NCBI RefSeq assembly: GCF_000255295.1
Contig: NC_017030.1
Coordinates: 992,001-1,056,000 of the forward strand
DNA length: 64,000 nucleotides
From: Corallococcus coralloides DSM 2259
GTDB lineage: Bacteria > Myxococcota > Myxococcia > Myxococcales > Myxococcaceae
Direction: 5' to 3'
The first letter of the stretch is position 1. Every line of letters begins with the position of its first letter. The translations under genes were made by a program, and so were the position numbers. A model generated the notes under the pieces. It did not search any database. It had not been told where the DNA came from and saw only the letters and a program-made list of their open reading frames with translations. This document shows positions 43,539 through 53,610 of this stretch, one piece after another.

Positions 43539-44927
43539 CTACTGCTGAGGAGGACCTTCAAGGAACTGGGACGCGGGACCGGTGATGGCGAAGCCACCGG
43601 GGTCCCTTACGTTCCAGGTTGCCACATGCGTGACCGGGCCGCCTACCACCTCGGCCTCGCCGGAGTCGCCGCGTGTCTCCGCCTCACCATGATGGAGGCA
43701 GAGGTGGACGCGGGCGTGGACGGCTTCGGCCAGACGCTGGGCCTCGGCTTGCAGTTTCCTCAGGGGCTGGAGTGCCTGGGCGGGCGTGGTGCCGGCGGCC
43801 AGGGGCCGCACGCCCAGGAGCGCGGTGCCCGTCTGGAGCGCCAGGGTGAAGCTCTCCGCGCGCAGGCCCTGCTCCAGCGTGTCCATGACGTTGGCGAGCG
43901 CGGCGTAGGTGGTGTCGTCGTCCATGTCCGTGTCGGGGAGCACCACCTCCGCGTTCACGGCGAGCACGAGCCGCGTCTGGCTCTCCACCTGGTTGGGCTC
44001 TTCCGTCGCTTCGCGCAGCGCGGTGAGGAAGGCGTTCACGCTGGGGTAGCGGCGGGTGGCGTCCTTGTCCAGGCACCGCAGCACCACCGCGTCCACCGCG
44101 GGGGACACCGGGGCCTTCACGCTGGGGCGCGGAGGCGGGGCCTCCAGGTGCATGCGCTCCAGCTCCAGGCGATCATCCGACTGGAAGGGGTAGCGGCCGG
44201 TGAGCAGCTGGTACAGGAGCACGCCCAGCGCGTACACGTCCGTGGGCGGCCCGATGCTGCCGCCGCGAAACTGCTCGGGCGCCATCGCGTGCGCGGTGCC
44301 CAGGCGCTGGCCCGCGGTGGTGAGCCCCTCCTGGCCGGGCTCCTGCTGGATGAGCTTCGCGATGCCGAAGTCCAACAGCTTCAGCCGGGGCTTCTCCCCC
44401 TCCTCCACCACGAGGATGTTGCTGGACTTCAGGTCCCGGTGCACGACGCCCGCGCGGTGCGCCGCCTCCAGCGCGCCGCAGATGGGCTCCAGGTACGCCA
44501 GCGCGCGGGACGCGGACAGCCGCCCGCGCTCCTGCACCACCTGGCTCAGCGTGCGCCCGGAGAGCAGCTCCATCACGTAGTAGGGGCTGCCGTCCGGCAT
44601 CAGCCCGAAGTCGTAGACGTCCACGATGTTCGGGTGGTGGATCTGATTGACGACGCGCGCCTCGCGCACGAAGCGCTGGAGCATCTCCCCCTGGTCCGCC
44701 AGGTGCGAGTGCAGCACCTTCACCGCGGCGTGCCGCCCCAGGATGCGGTGCTCCGCCTCGTAGACGCTGCCGTGGCCGCCGGCCGCCAGCATGGACTTGA
44801 GGACGTACTCACCCGCCAGGGTGCCCGGCCCGCGCTCGGGACGGGGAGGCGTGTCGTGCCCCTTGTCCGTGGCGTTCGCGTTCGCGCGCGCCTGGATGCG
44901 GAAGGTGCTCTCGGAATCCACCGCCAT
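43539..44927 (-). CDS. Ser/Thr protein kinase with C-terminal sensory-like domain
   Basis: 462 residues. The kinase domain (about 38-310) has a glycine loop MLAAGGHGSVYEAE, AAVKVL lysine, VHRDLKSSNIL, LLDFGIAKL and GTAHAMAPEQF activation segment. The 130-residue C-terminus after LTALREA (FTLALQTGTALLGVRPLAAG, HARVHLCLHHGEAE) resembles a degenerate cyclase-like domain seen on other myxobacterial kinases. No membrane helix. ATG 44927 is the start, with GTGCGGGGC upstream; an ATG at 44948 is an alternative. It is divergent from the hybrid histidine kinase, sharing a 259-base region. Confidence 0.85.
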   Translation of the reverse strand: MAVDSESTFRIQARANANATDKGHDTPPRPERGPGTLAGEYVLKSMLAAGGHGSVYEAEHRILGRHAAVKVLHSHLADQGEMLQRFVREARVVNQIHHPNIVDVYDFGLMPDGSPYYVMELLSGRTLSQVVQERGRLSASRALAYLEPICGALEAAHRAGVVHRDLKSSNILVVEEGEKPRLKLLDFGIAKLIQQEPGQEGLTTAGQRLGTAHAMAPEQFRGGSIGPPTDVYALGVLLYQLLTGRYPFQSDDRLELERMHLEAPPPRPSVKAPVSPAVDAVVLRCLDKDATRRYPSVNAFLTALREATEEPNQVESQTRLVLAVNAEVVLPDTDMDDDTTYAALANVMDTLEQGLRAESFTLALQTGTALLGVRPLAAGTTPAQALQPLRKLQAEAQRLAEAVHARVHLCLHHGEAETRGDSGEAEVVGGPVTHVATWNVRDPGGFAITGPASQFLEGPPQQ

Positions 44928-45186
44928 GAATGCCCCGCACCCTACCATCCACGGGGTGGGTCGCGAGTACCCGTGCCCGGTTGGCTGCCCTGCTTGCCTG
45001 CCTGGCCGTTCACCAGGAGTCAGGGTCCCTGCCCGGAAGGGGGAGGGGACGTTCATTGGAAGCCGTTGGGGTATGGTTGCGGTCCGGGCCAGGACTTCGG
45101 GCCCATACGGAGCGCGGCGTCATGCACGACAGGCGGCGAGGACACTGCCAGCCCGAGCGCAGGGGGACGTCAGGGGGCTTGCATAC

Positions 45187-47454
45187 ATGATGACGTTGGT
45201 GGACGAGCTCACGACCTGTGCGGGCCAGTCGGTGACGGCCCCGTCCTCGACCGGGGCGTGCCTCATCCTCATCAGCACCACGACACCGGCGGCCATTGGC
45301 AAGGCGTACCGGTTGGAGCCGGGCGAGCACGTCATCGGGCGTGGATCCGAAGCGGAGGTGCGCATCGATGATCACGGGGTGTCGCGCAAGCACGCGCGCA
45401 TCCTGCGCAAGTCGGACGGCTCGTGCCTCGTGACGGACCTGGAGTCCACCAACGGCACGTTCCTCAACGGCCTGCCGGTGTCCACCGCGGAGCTGCAGGA
45501 GGGCGACCGGCTCCAGGTGGGCACGGTGACGGTGTTCCGCTTCTCCCGGCGCGAGGTGCTGGAGCAGCGCGAGGAGCAGCTCAGGCAAGCGCTGTCCGCC
45601 GCGCGCGTGGGCATCTGGGACTGGAACGCGAAGACGGGGCAGGTGACCTGGAGCGAGCACGTGGACCGGCTCCTGGGCCTGGCCGTGGGCAAGCTGTCCG
45701 GCCGCGCCATGGACCTGGAGGAGGTGGTGCACCCGGCGGATCTGCCCAGGCTGCGCGCGGGGCTGGCCACGGCGCTACAGCAGCGCTCGCAGGTGGACGT
45801 GGAGTACCGCATCGAGCCCGCGGGCAGCGGCTACCGCTGGATTTCGTGCAAGGGCGACGTGCTCTTGGACGCGGCGGGGCAGCCCGCGCGGGTGACGGGC
45901 ACGGTGATGGACATCACCGCGCGCAAGCAGGCGGAGCAGGAGCTGCACCGCCAGGCGCTCATCTTCGAGAGCATCTCCGACGGCGTCGTCATCACGGACC
46001 TGGCGGGCGGGGTCATCGACTGGAACACCAGCGCGGAGCGCATGTTCGGCAGAAGCCGCAAGGAGGCCATGGGCCAGACGCTCTTCAGCGTGCTGCACCC
46101 GGGTGAGCCGGACCGGCTGACGGGCGCCGTCCTCACCGCGCTGGAGGTGCACGGGCGCTGGAGCGGGGAGCTGGAGTTCAAGCGCGCGGACGGCATGGCG
46201 TGCGTCTGCGAGTCCGTGGTGGTGCCGCTGCGCGACGCGGAAGGGCGCATCATCGCGAACATCATGGTGCACCGCGACCTGAGCGAGCGCCGGCAGCTCC
46301 AGGCGCGCCTGGTGGTGGCGGACCGGCTGGCCAGCGTGGGCACGCTGGGCGCGGGCGTGGCGCACGAAATCAACAACCCGCTGGCGTACATGCTGGTGAA
46401 CCTGCACCTCATCCGCGAGGGGCTGGACAAGCTGGAGGCTCAAGGCGCCCCGTCCGAGCCGGTGGCCTCCATCCAGCAGCTGGTGCGCGAGACGACGGAG
46501 GGCGCGGAGCGCATCGCGACCATCGTGCGGGACCTGAAGGTCTTCGCGCGCGGCGAGCAGGAGTCGCGCCCCATGCCGGTGGACGTGCGCCGGTCGGTGG
46601 AGCTGGCGTGCAAGATGGCGGACAACGTCATCCGCCACCGCGCGCGGCTGGTGACGGAGTTCGAGCCGGTGCCCGCGGTGGAGGCGAGCGAAGCGCGGCT
46701 GTGTCAGGTGTTCCTGAACCTGCTGCTCAACGCGGCGCAGGCGATTCCGGAGGACCCTTCCTCCGTCACCGAGCATGAGATTCGCGCCATCATCCGTCCG
46801 GGCGAGCCGGGCAAGGTGGTGGTGGAGGTGCGCGACACCGGCGTGGGCATGACGCCGGAGGTGCTGGGGCGCATCTTCGATCCGTTCTTCACCACCAAGG
46901 CGGTGGGCGTGGGCACGGGGCTGGGGCTGTCCATCTGCCACGGCATCGTGGAGTCCATGGGCGGCTCCATCCACGCGGAGAGCACGCCGGGGCAGGGCAG
47001 CACGTTCCGCGTGGTGCTTCGCTCGGCGGCGCACGAGGTGGACCTCTACCCGCGGCTGTCGGCGACGGCGCCAGCGGGGGCGCGGGCGCGCATCCTGGTG
47101 GTGGATGACGAGCCCAACGTCACGGTGGCGCTGCAGCGCTCGCTGGCCTCGGAGCACGAGGTGTCCACCGCGAACAGCGCGCAGGCGGCGCTGCGGCTGG
47201 TGAACGAGGGCGGCCGCTTCGACCTCATCCTCTGCGACGTGATGATGCCGGGGATGACGGGCATGGACCTGTACTTCGAGCTGGGGCGCTCCGCGCCGGA
47301 GCAGGCGGGTCGGATGGTGTTCATGACGGGTGGAGCCTTCACGCCGCGCACGACGTCGTTCCTGCGGGACGTGCCGAACCTCAAGCTGAGCAAGCCGCTG
47401 GACCTGGCGCAGCTGCGCGAGCTGGTCGGCCGCTCGGCGGAGGCGTCTCGATGA
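45187..47454 (+). CDS. Hybrid histidine kinase: FHA-PAS-PAS-HisKA-HATPase-receiver
   Basis: 755 residues. The FHA domain (about 40-115) reads HVIGRGSEAEVRIDDHGVSR and TDLESTNGTFLNG, so it may bind phosphothreonine made by a Ser/Thr kinase such as the divergent one. Two PAS domains follow (about 135-255 with PADLPRL, and 260-375 with GVVITDLAGGVIDWN). HisKA has His393 in GAGVAHEINNPLAYM; HATPase has DTGVGMTPEVL and GTGLGLSICHGI. The receiver domain has acidic VVDDEPN and phospho-acceptor Asp684 in LCDVMMPGM. ATG 45187 is preceded by CAGGGGG. Its stop overlaps the OPT transporter start (ATGA). Confidence 0.9.
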   Translation: MMTLVDELTTCAGQSVTAPSSTGACLILISTTTPAAIGKAYRLEPGEHVIGRGSEAEVRIDDHGVSRKHARILRKSDGSCLVTDLESTNGTFLNGLPVSTAELQEGDRLQVGTVTVFRFSRREVLEQREEQLRQALSAARVGIWDWNAKTGQVTWSEHVDRLLGLAVGKLSGRAMDLEEVVHPADLPRLRAGLATALQQRSQVDVEYRIEPAGSGYRWISCKGDVLLDAAGQPARVTGTVMDITARKQAEQELHRQALIFESISDGVVITDLAGGVIDWNTSAERMFGRSRKEAMGQTLFSVLHPGEPDRLTGAVLTALEVHGRWSGELEFKRADGMACVCESVVVPLRDAEGRIIANIMVHRDLSERRQLQARLVVADRLASVGTLGAGVAHEINNPLAYMLVNLHLIREGLDKLEAQGAPSEPVASIQQLVRETTEGAERIATIVRDLKVFARGEQESRPMPVDVRRSVELACKMADNVIRHRARLVTEFEPVPAVEASEARLCQVFLNLLLNAAQAIPEDPSSVTEHEIRAIIRPGEPGKVVVEVRDTGVGMTPEVLGRIFDPFFTTKAVGVGTGLGLSICHGIVESMGGSIHAESTPGQGSTFRVVLRSAAHEVDLYPRLSATAPAGARARILVVDDEPNVTVALQRSLASEHEVSTANSAQAALRLVNEGGRFDLILCDVMMPGMTGMDLYFELGRSAPEQAGRMVFMTGGAFTPRTTSFLRDVPNLKLSKPLDLAQLRELVGRSAEASR

Positions 47455-49268
47455 GCGCCTCCTCCGGTCACCCCGCCGCTCCTCCGGAGGTCGCGGCGGG
47501 GCCGGAGGCCCCCGTGCCCGTGGCGACAGCGGGGATGGGGCTCGCGGGCGCGCCGGCTCCAGAAGGCCGGGAGTGGACGGCCCGGTCGCTGGGGATGGGC
47601 CTGCTCATCGGCGCGCTGCTGGCCGTCACCAACCTCTACATGGGGATGAAGACGGGCTGGTGGGACTCGGGCTCCATCACCGCGACGGTGCTGGGGTTCA
47701 GTGGCCTGGCGGCCTATGGGCGCAAGCGGGGCGTGCCGTACACGCCGCTGGAGAACAACCTCACGCAGACGGCCGCGTCCTCGGTGGGCGCGATGCCCGC
47801 GTCGGCGGGGCTCCTGGGCGCGCTGCCGGCGCTGGCCTTCCTGGGCATGAGCGTGCCGGGCTGGGGCATCGCGGCCTGGGGCGTGGTGCTGGGGGTGCTG
47901 GGCGTGCTGGTGGCGGGGCTCCTGCGGCGGCGCCTGGTGGAGCAGGAAGCCCTGCCGTTCCCCACGGGCATCGCCACGGCGGAGCTCATCTCCACGCTGC
48001 ACGCGGCCTCGCCCTCCGAGGCGCGGGGCACGCCCGCGGGCAGGGGCCGGACGCTGGTGGGCGCCGGCGTGGTGGCGATGGTGCTCACGTGGATGCGGGA
48101 CTCGCGCGGGTGGCTGCCGGGGATGGTGGCGCTGCCGGGCCGCGTGGGCGGCGTCGGGCTGGATGCGCTGACGTGGGGCGTGGGGATGAGCCCCATGCTG
48201 CTGGCGGTGGGGATGATGACGGGCCTGCAGCTGGCGCTGAGCATGCTGCTGGGCTCGGGGGTGGCGTGGGGCGTGCTCGCGCCGGGACTCTTGGGCACGG
48301 GCGTGGTGGCGGGCGCGGGGTACGAGCCGCTGTCCGCGTGGCTGATGTGGCCCGGCGTGGGCTTGATGCTGGGCGCGGCGGTGGTGTCGCTGGCGGCGCA
48401 GGCGCGGGACTTCCTGGGCGCGGCGAAGGACCTGCGCTCGGTGGGCGCGAGCCGGGGCGGGCTGCCCCGCTGGAGCCTGGGCGTGGCGGCGGTGGCGTGC
48501 GTGCTGGCGGTGGTGCTGGGCCGGGTGCTGTTCGGGCTGGGTGTGCCGTCGATGCTGCTGGCGCTCGCGCTGCTGGTGCCGCTGTGCGCGGTGTGCGCGC
48601 GAGGCGCGGGGCAGACGGACGTGTCGCCGGTGAGCCAGATGGGGAACCTCACGCAGGTCGTCTTCGGCGTGGTGCGGCCCGGGGAGCTGTCGCCCAACGT
48701 GGCGGCGGGTTCGGTGGTGGCGAACGCGTCGGCGCAGATTGGCGTGAGCCTGTGGTCGTTGAAGGCAGGGCACCTGTTGGGGGCGTCGGCCTCGCGGCAG
48801 CTCGCCGCGCAGCTGGTGGGCGTGGCGGTGGGCGCGCTCGTATCGGTGCCAGCCTACCTGCTGCTGGTGGACGCGTACGGGCTGGGGACCACGGCGTTGC
48901 CGGTGCCCGCGGCGGCGCAGTTCCGGGCGGTGGCGGAGGTGTCCGTGCGAGGCCTGGCGGGTCTGCCTCCGTACGCGGGATGGGGTGCGCTGGTGGGCTG
49001 CGCGGTGGGGGCGCTCCTGACGCTGGCGGCGAAGGGCCGTGCGGCGCGGTGGCTGCCGTCGCCGGTGGCGATGGGCATCGGCTTCCTCACGCCCGCGTAC
49101 TTCGCGGTGACGCTGTGCGTGGGTGCGGGGCTGGCGGCGCTCGCGCGGAAGTGGTCGCCCCAGGCCACGGATGCGCACGTGCCCGCGCTGGGCTCCGGTG
49201 CGCTGGTGGGCGAGTCGCTGATGGGGCTGCTCATCGCGGCGACGACGGCGCTCTCGCGGTCGGCGTAG
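47451..49268 (+). CDS. OPT-family oligopeptide/siderophore transporter
   Basis: 605 residues, roughly fourteen or more transmembrane helices after a 45-residue polar N-terminus. MGLLIGALLAVTNLYMGMKT and PLENNLTQTAASSVGAMPAS match the start of the OPT family; EALPFPTGIATAELI and GNLTQVVFGVVRPGELSPNV are other conserved loops. OPT proteins import oligopeptides or metal-chelate conjugates with protons. The ATG overlaps the hybrid kinase stop by four bases, implying coupled synthesis of sensor and transporter. The specific cargo is unknown. Confidence 0.86.
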   Translation: MSASSGHPAAPPEVAAGPEAPVPVATAGMGLAGAPAPEGREWTARSLGMGLLIGALLAVTNLYMGMKTGWWDSGSITATVLGFSGLAAYGRKRGVPYTPLENNLTQTAASSVGAMPASAGLLGALPALAFLGMSVPGWGIAAWGVVLGVLGVLVAGLLRRRLVEQEALPFPTGIATAELISTLHAASPSEARGTPAGRGRTLVGAGVVAMVLTWMRDSRGWLPGMVALPGRVGGVGLDALTWGVGMSPMLLAVGMMTGLQLALSMLLGSGVAWGVLAPGLLGTGVVAGAGYEPLSAWLMWPGVGLMLGAAVVSLAAQARDFLGAAKDLRSVGASRGGLPRWSLGVAAVACVLAVVLGRVLFGLGVPSMLLALALLVPLCAVCARGAGQTDVSPVSQMGNLTQVVFGVVRPGELSPNVAAGSVVANASAQIGVSLWSLKAGHLLGASASRQLAAQLVGVAVGALVSVPAYLLLVDAYGLGTTALPVPAAAQFRAVAEVSVRGLAGLPPYAGWGALVGCAVGALLTLAAKGRAARWLPSPVAMGIGFLTPAYFAVTLCVGAGLAALARKWSPQATDAHVPALGSGALVGESLMGLLIAATTALSRSA

Positions 49269-49327
49269 CGACCGGTCCAGGCGTTCCGGGACGCGCCGGT
49301 GACGTCGTGTCCTGCGGCGCGGCGCCG

Positions 49328-52300
49328 CTACGCCGCGGGCGTGAGGTCCCGCACCCGCTCCAGCGAGCGGCGGATGCGGTCCTCCATCAGGTTCGGCATG
49401 TGCGCCGCGCGCGCCAGCGCCTCTCCGAGCGCGAGCATCGCCTCCGCGAAGTCGCCCCGGCGCCAGGCCGCGAGCCCCATCATCTCCAGGACCTCCAGCG
49501 GCTCCTGCTCCACGGAGGCCTGCGCGGAGCGCTCGCGCAGCGCGTGCCACTCCTCCACGGTCGCGTCCTTCGAGGCCAGCTCCACCATGGAGAAGAGCAC
49601 CTCCTCCGACGGGCTCAGGTTCACGCCGTGCCGGTTGGTGGCCATCGCCTGCCGCACCTGCTCCAGCAGGTCGCGCGCCCGGTCGTGCCGATCCGTCCAC
49701 GCCATGGCCCGCGCCTGGAGCAGCAGCGCCCAGGGACGGTGCGCCACCTCCGGATGCCGGCGCTCCAGCACGATGGCCCGCGCGATGTGCGGCGCCGCCG
49801 CCTCCACGTCGCCCGCCTGGTAGTACAGCTCGCCCAGGTTGTACTCGGCGAAGTACTCCCAGCCCACCACGCCCAGCTCGCGCCCCAGCTGCATGAAGCG
49901 CTCCTGGTCCTTCAACGCGTTCGTCAGGTCGCGCCGCGCCACCCTCAGGTTGCGGCGGTTGTTGATGGCCGAGCCCAGGTGGAAGCGGTCGCCGCGCTCC
50001 GTGCACGCGCAGATGAGCTCGTCCAGCACCCGCTCCGCGGCGTCGATGTCGCCCAGGCTGGGCAGGATGGCCACCAGCAGGAGCAGGGAGACGACCAGCG
50101 TTTCGTAGCCCGCGTCGCCCAGCTTCCGCGCCCGCTCCGCCGCGGCCTCCAGGGTCATGAGCGAGTCCATCCATTCGCCCTTGCGGAACTGCGTGCGGCC
50201 CAGCGCCAGCAGGAGCCGCGCCTGCACGTAGGGCGACGTCACCGTCTCCGTCAGCTGCTGCGCCTCCTGGACCCGAGCCTCGCTGCGCGCGTAGTCGTTC
50301 ACCCAGTCGAGCGCCACCGCCTCGTCGAGCAGCAGCTCCACCACCGCGCGCGCATCTCCCACGCTCCGGGCGCGCTCTCGCGCGATGGCGAAGTCCGTGA
50401 GCGAGTCCTCGTACCGGCCGATGCGGTAGCGCATCAGGCCCCGGCCCCGCAGCGCCGTGAGCCTGCGCAGCTCGTCCTCGGGCTCGATGAGCTCCAGGGC
50501 GCGCGTGTACATGGCCTCCGCGTCCAGGTACGCGTGCCGGCCGCGCGCGGACTCCGCCAGGTCGATGGTCAGCGCCGCCGCCTCGTCGCGCAGGCCCGCC
50601 GCCGCGGCGTGCAGCGCGAGCCGGGCCAGCCGCTGGCGCTCCTGCGCGCCCGCCGGGCTCAGGTAGTGGCGGTACGCGGCGTGGTGGATGCGCGCCTTCT
50701 CCTCCGCGGGCAGGCCCGCGACCACGGCCTCGCGCACCAGCTCGTTGCGGAAGCTCAGCCCCTCCGACCGGTGCTCCACCAGCAGCCCCAGGTCCAAAAG
50801 CCGCCGCGTCGCGTGTCCCATGTCCAGCGGGAACTGGGACGCGGCCCCGTCGCGCTCCAGCTCGCGCACCACGCCGTCCGCCGCCGTGCCGGTGAAGGTC
50901 GCGCCCAGGAGCGCGCACAGCCGGGCATGCGCGGCGAGCGCCGGAGGCAGCGCGCCCAGCTCGCGGTCCGCCAGCCACTCCACGAGCCGCAGCTCCGGCA
51001 GGCGGTCCAGCTCGTCCGTGACGAGGTACCAGTTGCCGCCCGGCGCGCGCTGCCGCACCAGCCCCTGCCGCTTGAGGCCGCGCACCAGCTCCACCAGGAA
51101 CAGGGGCACGCGCTGCGCGCGCTCGATGATGCGCTCCACCGCCTGCGCGGGCACGTTCTCCACCGGCTTGAGCAGCGCGCGGCACAGGGCATGCGCGTCG
51201 CCCGGGGCCAGGCCGGACAGGGGCAGATCCAGCTGGCGCGCGGCGCGGGCGCTCCACGCCGGACGGCTCTGCTCGAAGCCCGGGCGCACCAGCACGCAGA
51301 TCCACAAGGGCACGCGGGTCTCCGCGAGCGCCGCGTACTCCAGCGCGTCCAGCGCGGTCTCCTCCGCGAAGTGCGCGTCGTCCACGATGAGGCACAGGGG
51401 CCGTTCGCGGGCGGTCGCCGCCAGCAGCTCACCCGTGGCGCGCATGGCCAGCGAGCGCAGCGCGCCCGGGGCCGCGGCCCAGCTGTGCAGCTCCGGCCCG
51501 CCCGGCGCGTACCACCCGAGCGTCGCGGCCACGCCCGGCCACAGCTCCATGCCCAGCCGGCTGCCCAGCCGGTCGATGATGGCGGAGCGGCCGTCCTCCT
51601 GCGTGTCGGTGTCGTCGCGGTCGAAGCCGTGCAGCGCCACGCGCAGGAGCGTGCGCAGCGTGCCTTCCGGATCGCCCTGCACGGGCTCGCGAGCGTGCAT
51701 GGAGTAGACGCGCGCGTGCGGCAGCGCGGCCCTCAGGCGCAGGCCCAGCGTGGAGGCCAGGTGGCTCTTGCCGTGGCCCCGGTCGCCGCGCACGGTGACG
51801 ATGGTGGGCGCCGTGTCCGACACCGCGGACCGGGCGCTCTCCAGGAGCTGCTCCAGCTCCAGGTCCCGGCCCACCAGCATCGCGCTGCCCAGCTGCAGCA
51901 CGGTGACGTCCGGCCGGGGCGCGGCGCCCGAGGGCGCGGGGCGCATCAGCCCGGACCTGCCTGCCACCGGCAGGCACGGCACCTCCGGCACGGCCTCCGC
52001 GGCGGCGGGGGAGAGCAGGGGCCCGCGCAGCTCCGCGAGGTGGGGGTAGCGGTCCTCGCGCGCGAAGATGGCGCCCAGGTAGCGGGGGGCGCCGTCGCGG
52101 CGGCGCTGCACGGTGACGCTGGCCACGTCCACGATGGACACCGGGGCCAGTCCCCGCTCGGCCAGTCCTTCGGCGGCCCGCAGCGCGCGGCGCACGGGGT
52201 TCTCTCCCACGTCGGGGTCGAAGACGCCCGCGAAGCGTTCGCCCTCCGCGAAGGCCATGTGGCCTCCGTACGCGGCCAGGGCCTTCTGCATCGCCACGGG

Positions 52301-53359
52301 GTTGGCGCGCGAGAAGGTGAACAGCACCGCCACCGAGCGGCGCGTCTGGGCGGGGCGGACCTCGGGCAGCAGGGTGAGCCGGGGCGCGGGCTGCACGGCG
52401 GACTGGCCCGCGTGGTCCAGCGCCGCGCGCAGGGCCTGGGCCACGGCGGCGGCGTCGCGGGGGCGGCGCGCGGGCTCCTTGGCCAGGCAGCGCAGCACGA
52501 CCTCCTCCACGGGCGGCGCCACCGGGGCGTACTCCGACGGAGGCGGGGGCCGCAGCGACAGGTGCGCCTGGAGCACCTCCGTGAGCGAGCCGAAGAAGGG
52601 CGGCCGGCCGGCGATGAGCTCGTAGAGGATGACGCCCAGCGCGTACACGTCCGTGCGCGCGTCCAGGACCGCATGGCCCGCGCACTGCTCGGGCGCCATG
52701 TATTCGGCGGTGCCGGCGAAGGAGGACGTGTCGCCGGGAGTGCCATCGTCCGCGAGCACGCCAGGGGTCGGCCGCTGCACCAGGCCGAAGTCGAAGACGC
52801 GGGCGCGCTTGTGGGCGTCGTCCAGGAAGACGTGCTCGGGCTTGAGGTCGCAGTGCACCAGTCCGTGCGCGTGCACGACGGACACCGCCTCCAGGAGCGC
52901 GTTGGCGCGAGGCCCGAACTCCTGTGGCGACATGGGGCCGGACACCCGGGCCATCCAGTCCGCCAGCGTGGGCAGCGGCACGTACTCCATGGCGACGAAG
53001 CGCTGGCCGCCAGGCAGCGTGCCCACGGCATGGAGCGCGGGCACGGTGGGCGGTCCGATGACGCGCAGGGCCTCCGCCTCGCGGGCCAGCTGCGCCTCCG
53101 CGAGCGCGATGCCGGGCCGCGCCAGCTTCAGCGCGATGCGTTCACCCTCGGTGCCGTCGGCGGAGCGCTTGTGCGCGGCCAGCAGCACGCCGAAGCCACC
53201 GCGCGCGATGACCTTCTCGCAGCGGTAGCCCGGGACGTCGGGCACGACGAGCGAGGCATCGGATGGCGGAGCGATGGGAGGCGAGACGCCGGGCGGGCAT
53301 GGCGCATGGGAGCCCTCCCAACGCCGCCCGCATGTGAGGCAGCGCGGCACGGACGTCAC
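49328..53359 (-). CDS. Large Ser/Thr protein kinase with AAA-type ATPase and TPR domains
   Basis: About 1343 residues. A short Cys-rich N-terminus (CLTCGRRWEGSHAPC) precedes a kinase domain (IARGGFGVLLAAHKR, LVHCDLKPEHVFLD with HCD instead of HRD, FDFGLV, GTAEYMAPEQCAGH). Next comes a cyclase-like region (VAVLFTFSRANPVAMQ) and a STAND-like ATPase (LVGRDLELEQLLESAR, Walker A GDRGHGKSHLA, LCLIVDDAHF). TPR-rich helices fill the C-terminal third. This is the myxobacterial kinase-ATPase-TPR architecture, probably a signal-integrating scaffold. The start is uncertain: GTG 53359 or 53350, no clear ribosome site. It converges with the OPT gene. Confidence 0.82.
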   Translation of the reverse strand: MTSVPRCLTCGRRWEGSHAPCPPGVSPPIAPPSDASLVVPDVPGYRCEKVIARGGFGVLLAAHKRSADGTEGERIALKLARPGIALAEAQLAREAEALRVIGPPTVPALHAVGTLPGGQRFVAMEYVPLPTLADWMARVSGPMSPQEFGPRANALLEAVSVVHAHGLVHCDLKPEHVFLDDAHKRARVFDFGLVQRPTPGVLADDGTPGDTSSFAGTAEYMAPEQCAGHAVLDARTDVYALGVILYELIAGRPPFFGSLTEVLQAHLSLRPPPPSEYAPVAPPVEEVVLRCLAKEPARRPRDAAAVAQALRAALDHAGQSAVQPAPRLTLLPEVRPAQTRRSVAVLFTFSRANPVAMQKALAAYGGHMAFAEGERFAGVFDPDVGENPVRRALRAAEGLAERGLAPVSIVDVASVTVQRRRDGAPRYLGAIFAREDRYPHLAELRGPLLSPAAAEAVPEVPCLPVAGRSGLMRPAPSGAAPRPDVTVLQLGSAMLVGRDLELEQLLESARSAVSDTAPTIVTVRGDRGHGKSHLASTLGLRLRAALPHARVYSMHAREPVQGDPEGTLRTLLRVALHGFDRDDTDTQEDGRSAIIDRLGSRLGMELWPGVAATLGWYAPGGPELHSWAAAPGALRSLAMRATGELLAATARERPLCLIVDDAHFAEETALDALEYAALAETRVPLWICVLVRPGFEQSRPAWSARAARQLDLPLSGLAPGDAHALCRALLKPVENVPAQAVERIIERAQRVPLFLVELVRGLKRQGLVRQRAPGGNWYLVTDELDRLPELRLVEWLADRELGALPPALAAHARLCALLGATFTGTAADGVVRELERDGAASQFPLDMGHATRRLLDLGLLVEHRSEGLSFRNELVREAVVAGLPAEEKARIHHAAYRHYLSPAGAQERQRLARLALHAAAAGLRDEAAALTIDLAESARGRHAYLDAEAMYTRALELIEPEDELRRLTALRGRGLMRYRIGRYEDSLTDFAIARERARSVGDARAVVELLLDEAVALDWVNDYARSEARVQEAQQLTETVTSPYVQARLLLALGRTQFRKGEWMDSLMTLEAAAERARKLGDAGYETLVVSLLLLVAILPSLGDIDAAERVLDELICACTERGDRFHLGSAINNRRNLRVARRDLTNALKDQERFMQLGRELGVVGWEYFAEYNLGELYYQAGDVEAAAPHIARAIVLERRHPEVAHRPWALLLQARAMAWTDRHDRARDLLEQVRQAMATNRHGVNLSPSEEVLFSMVELASKDATVEEWHALRERSAQASVEQEPLEVLEMMGLAAWRRGDFAEAMLALGEALARAAHMPNLMEDRIRRSLERVRDLTPAA

Positions 53360-53610
53360 TCTATGCCAGCGCCGCCATGATTTCCGAAGCCCCGCGGTTG
53401 GCCATTCAACGGACGCGTGAAGCACTCGTCAGAAGTCCTCCCAAGCCCGGAGGGCTTCCAGGCGTCACGCCCTGTGAACCGCGCGACATCGGACATCCGG
53501 GGCAGCCAACGGCTCAGCGGGTCGACCGCGCACCGGCTGCGTCATTTCACACCGCAACGCGCAAGGATGTCAGGACTCCCTGCTAGCCCTGTTCACCAGG
53601 AGGAACAGGC

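Noticed and set aside
47046..51395. A 1449-codon minus-strand open frame across the OPT transporter and the kinase
   Set aside because: It runs antisense to the clearly homologous OPT gene and out of frame with the kinase, has arginine/alanine/glycine-rich low-complexity translation, and reflects the GC-rich third-position bias.
47573..53380. A 1935-codon plus-strand open frame
   Set aside because: It is out of frame with the OPT gene and antisense to the large kinase, and the translation is biased repeats of R, G, A, H and Q without domains.
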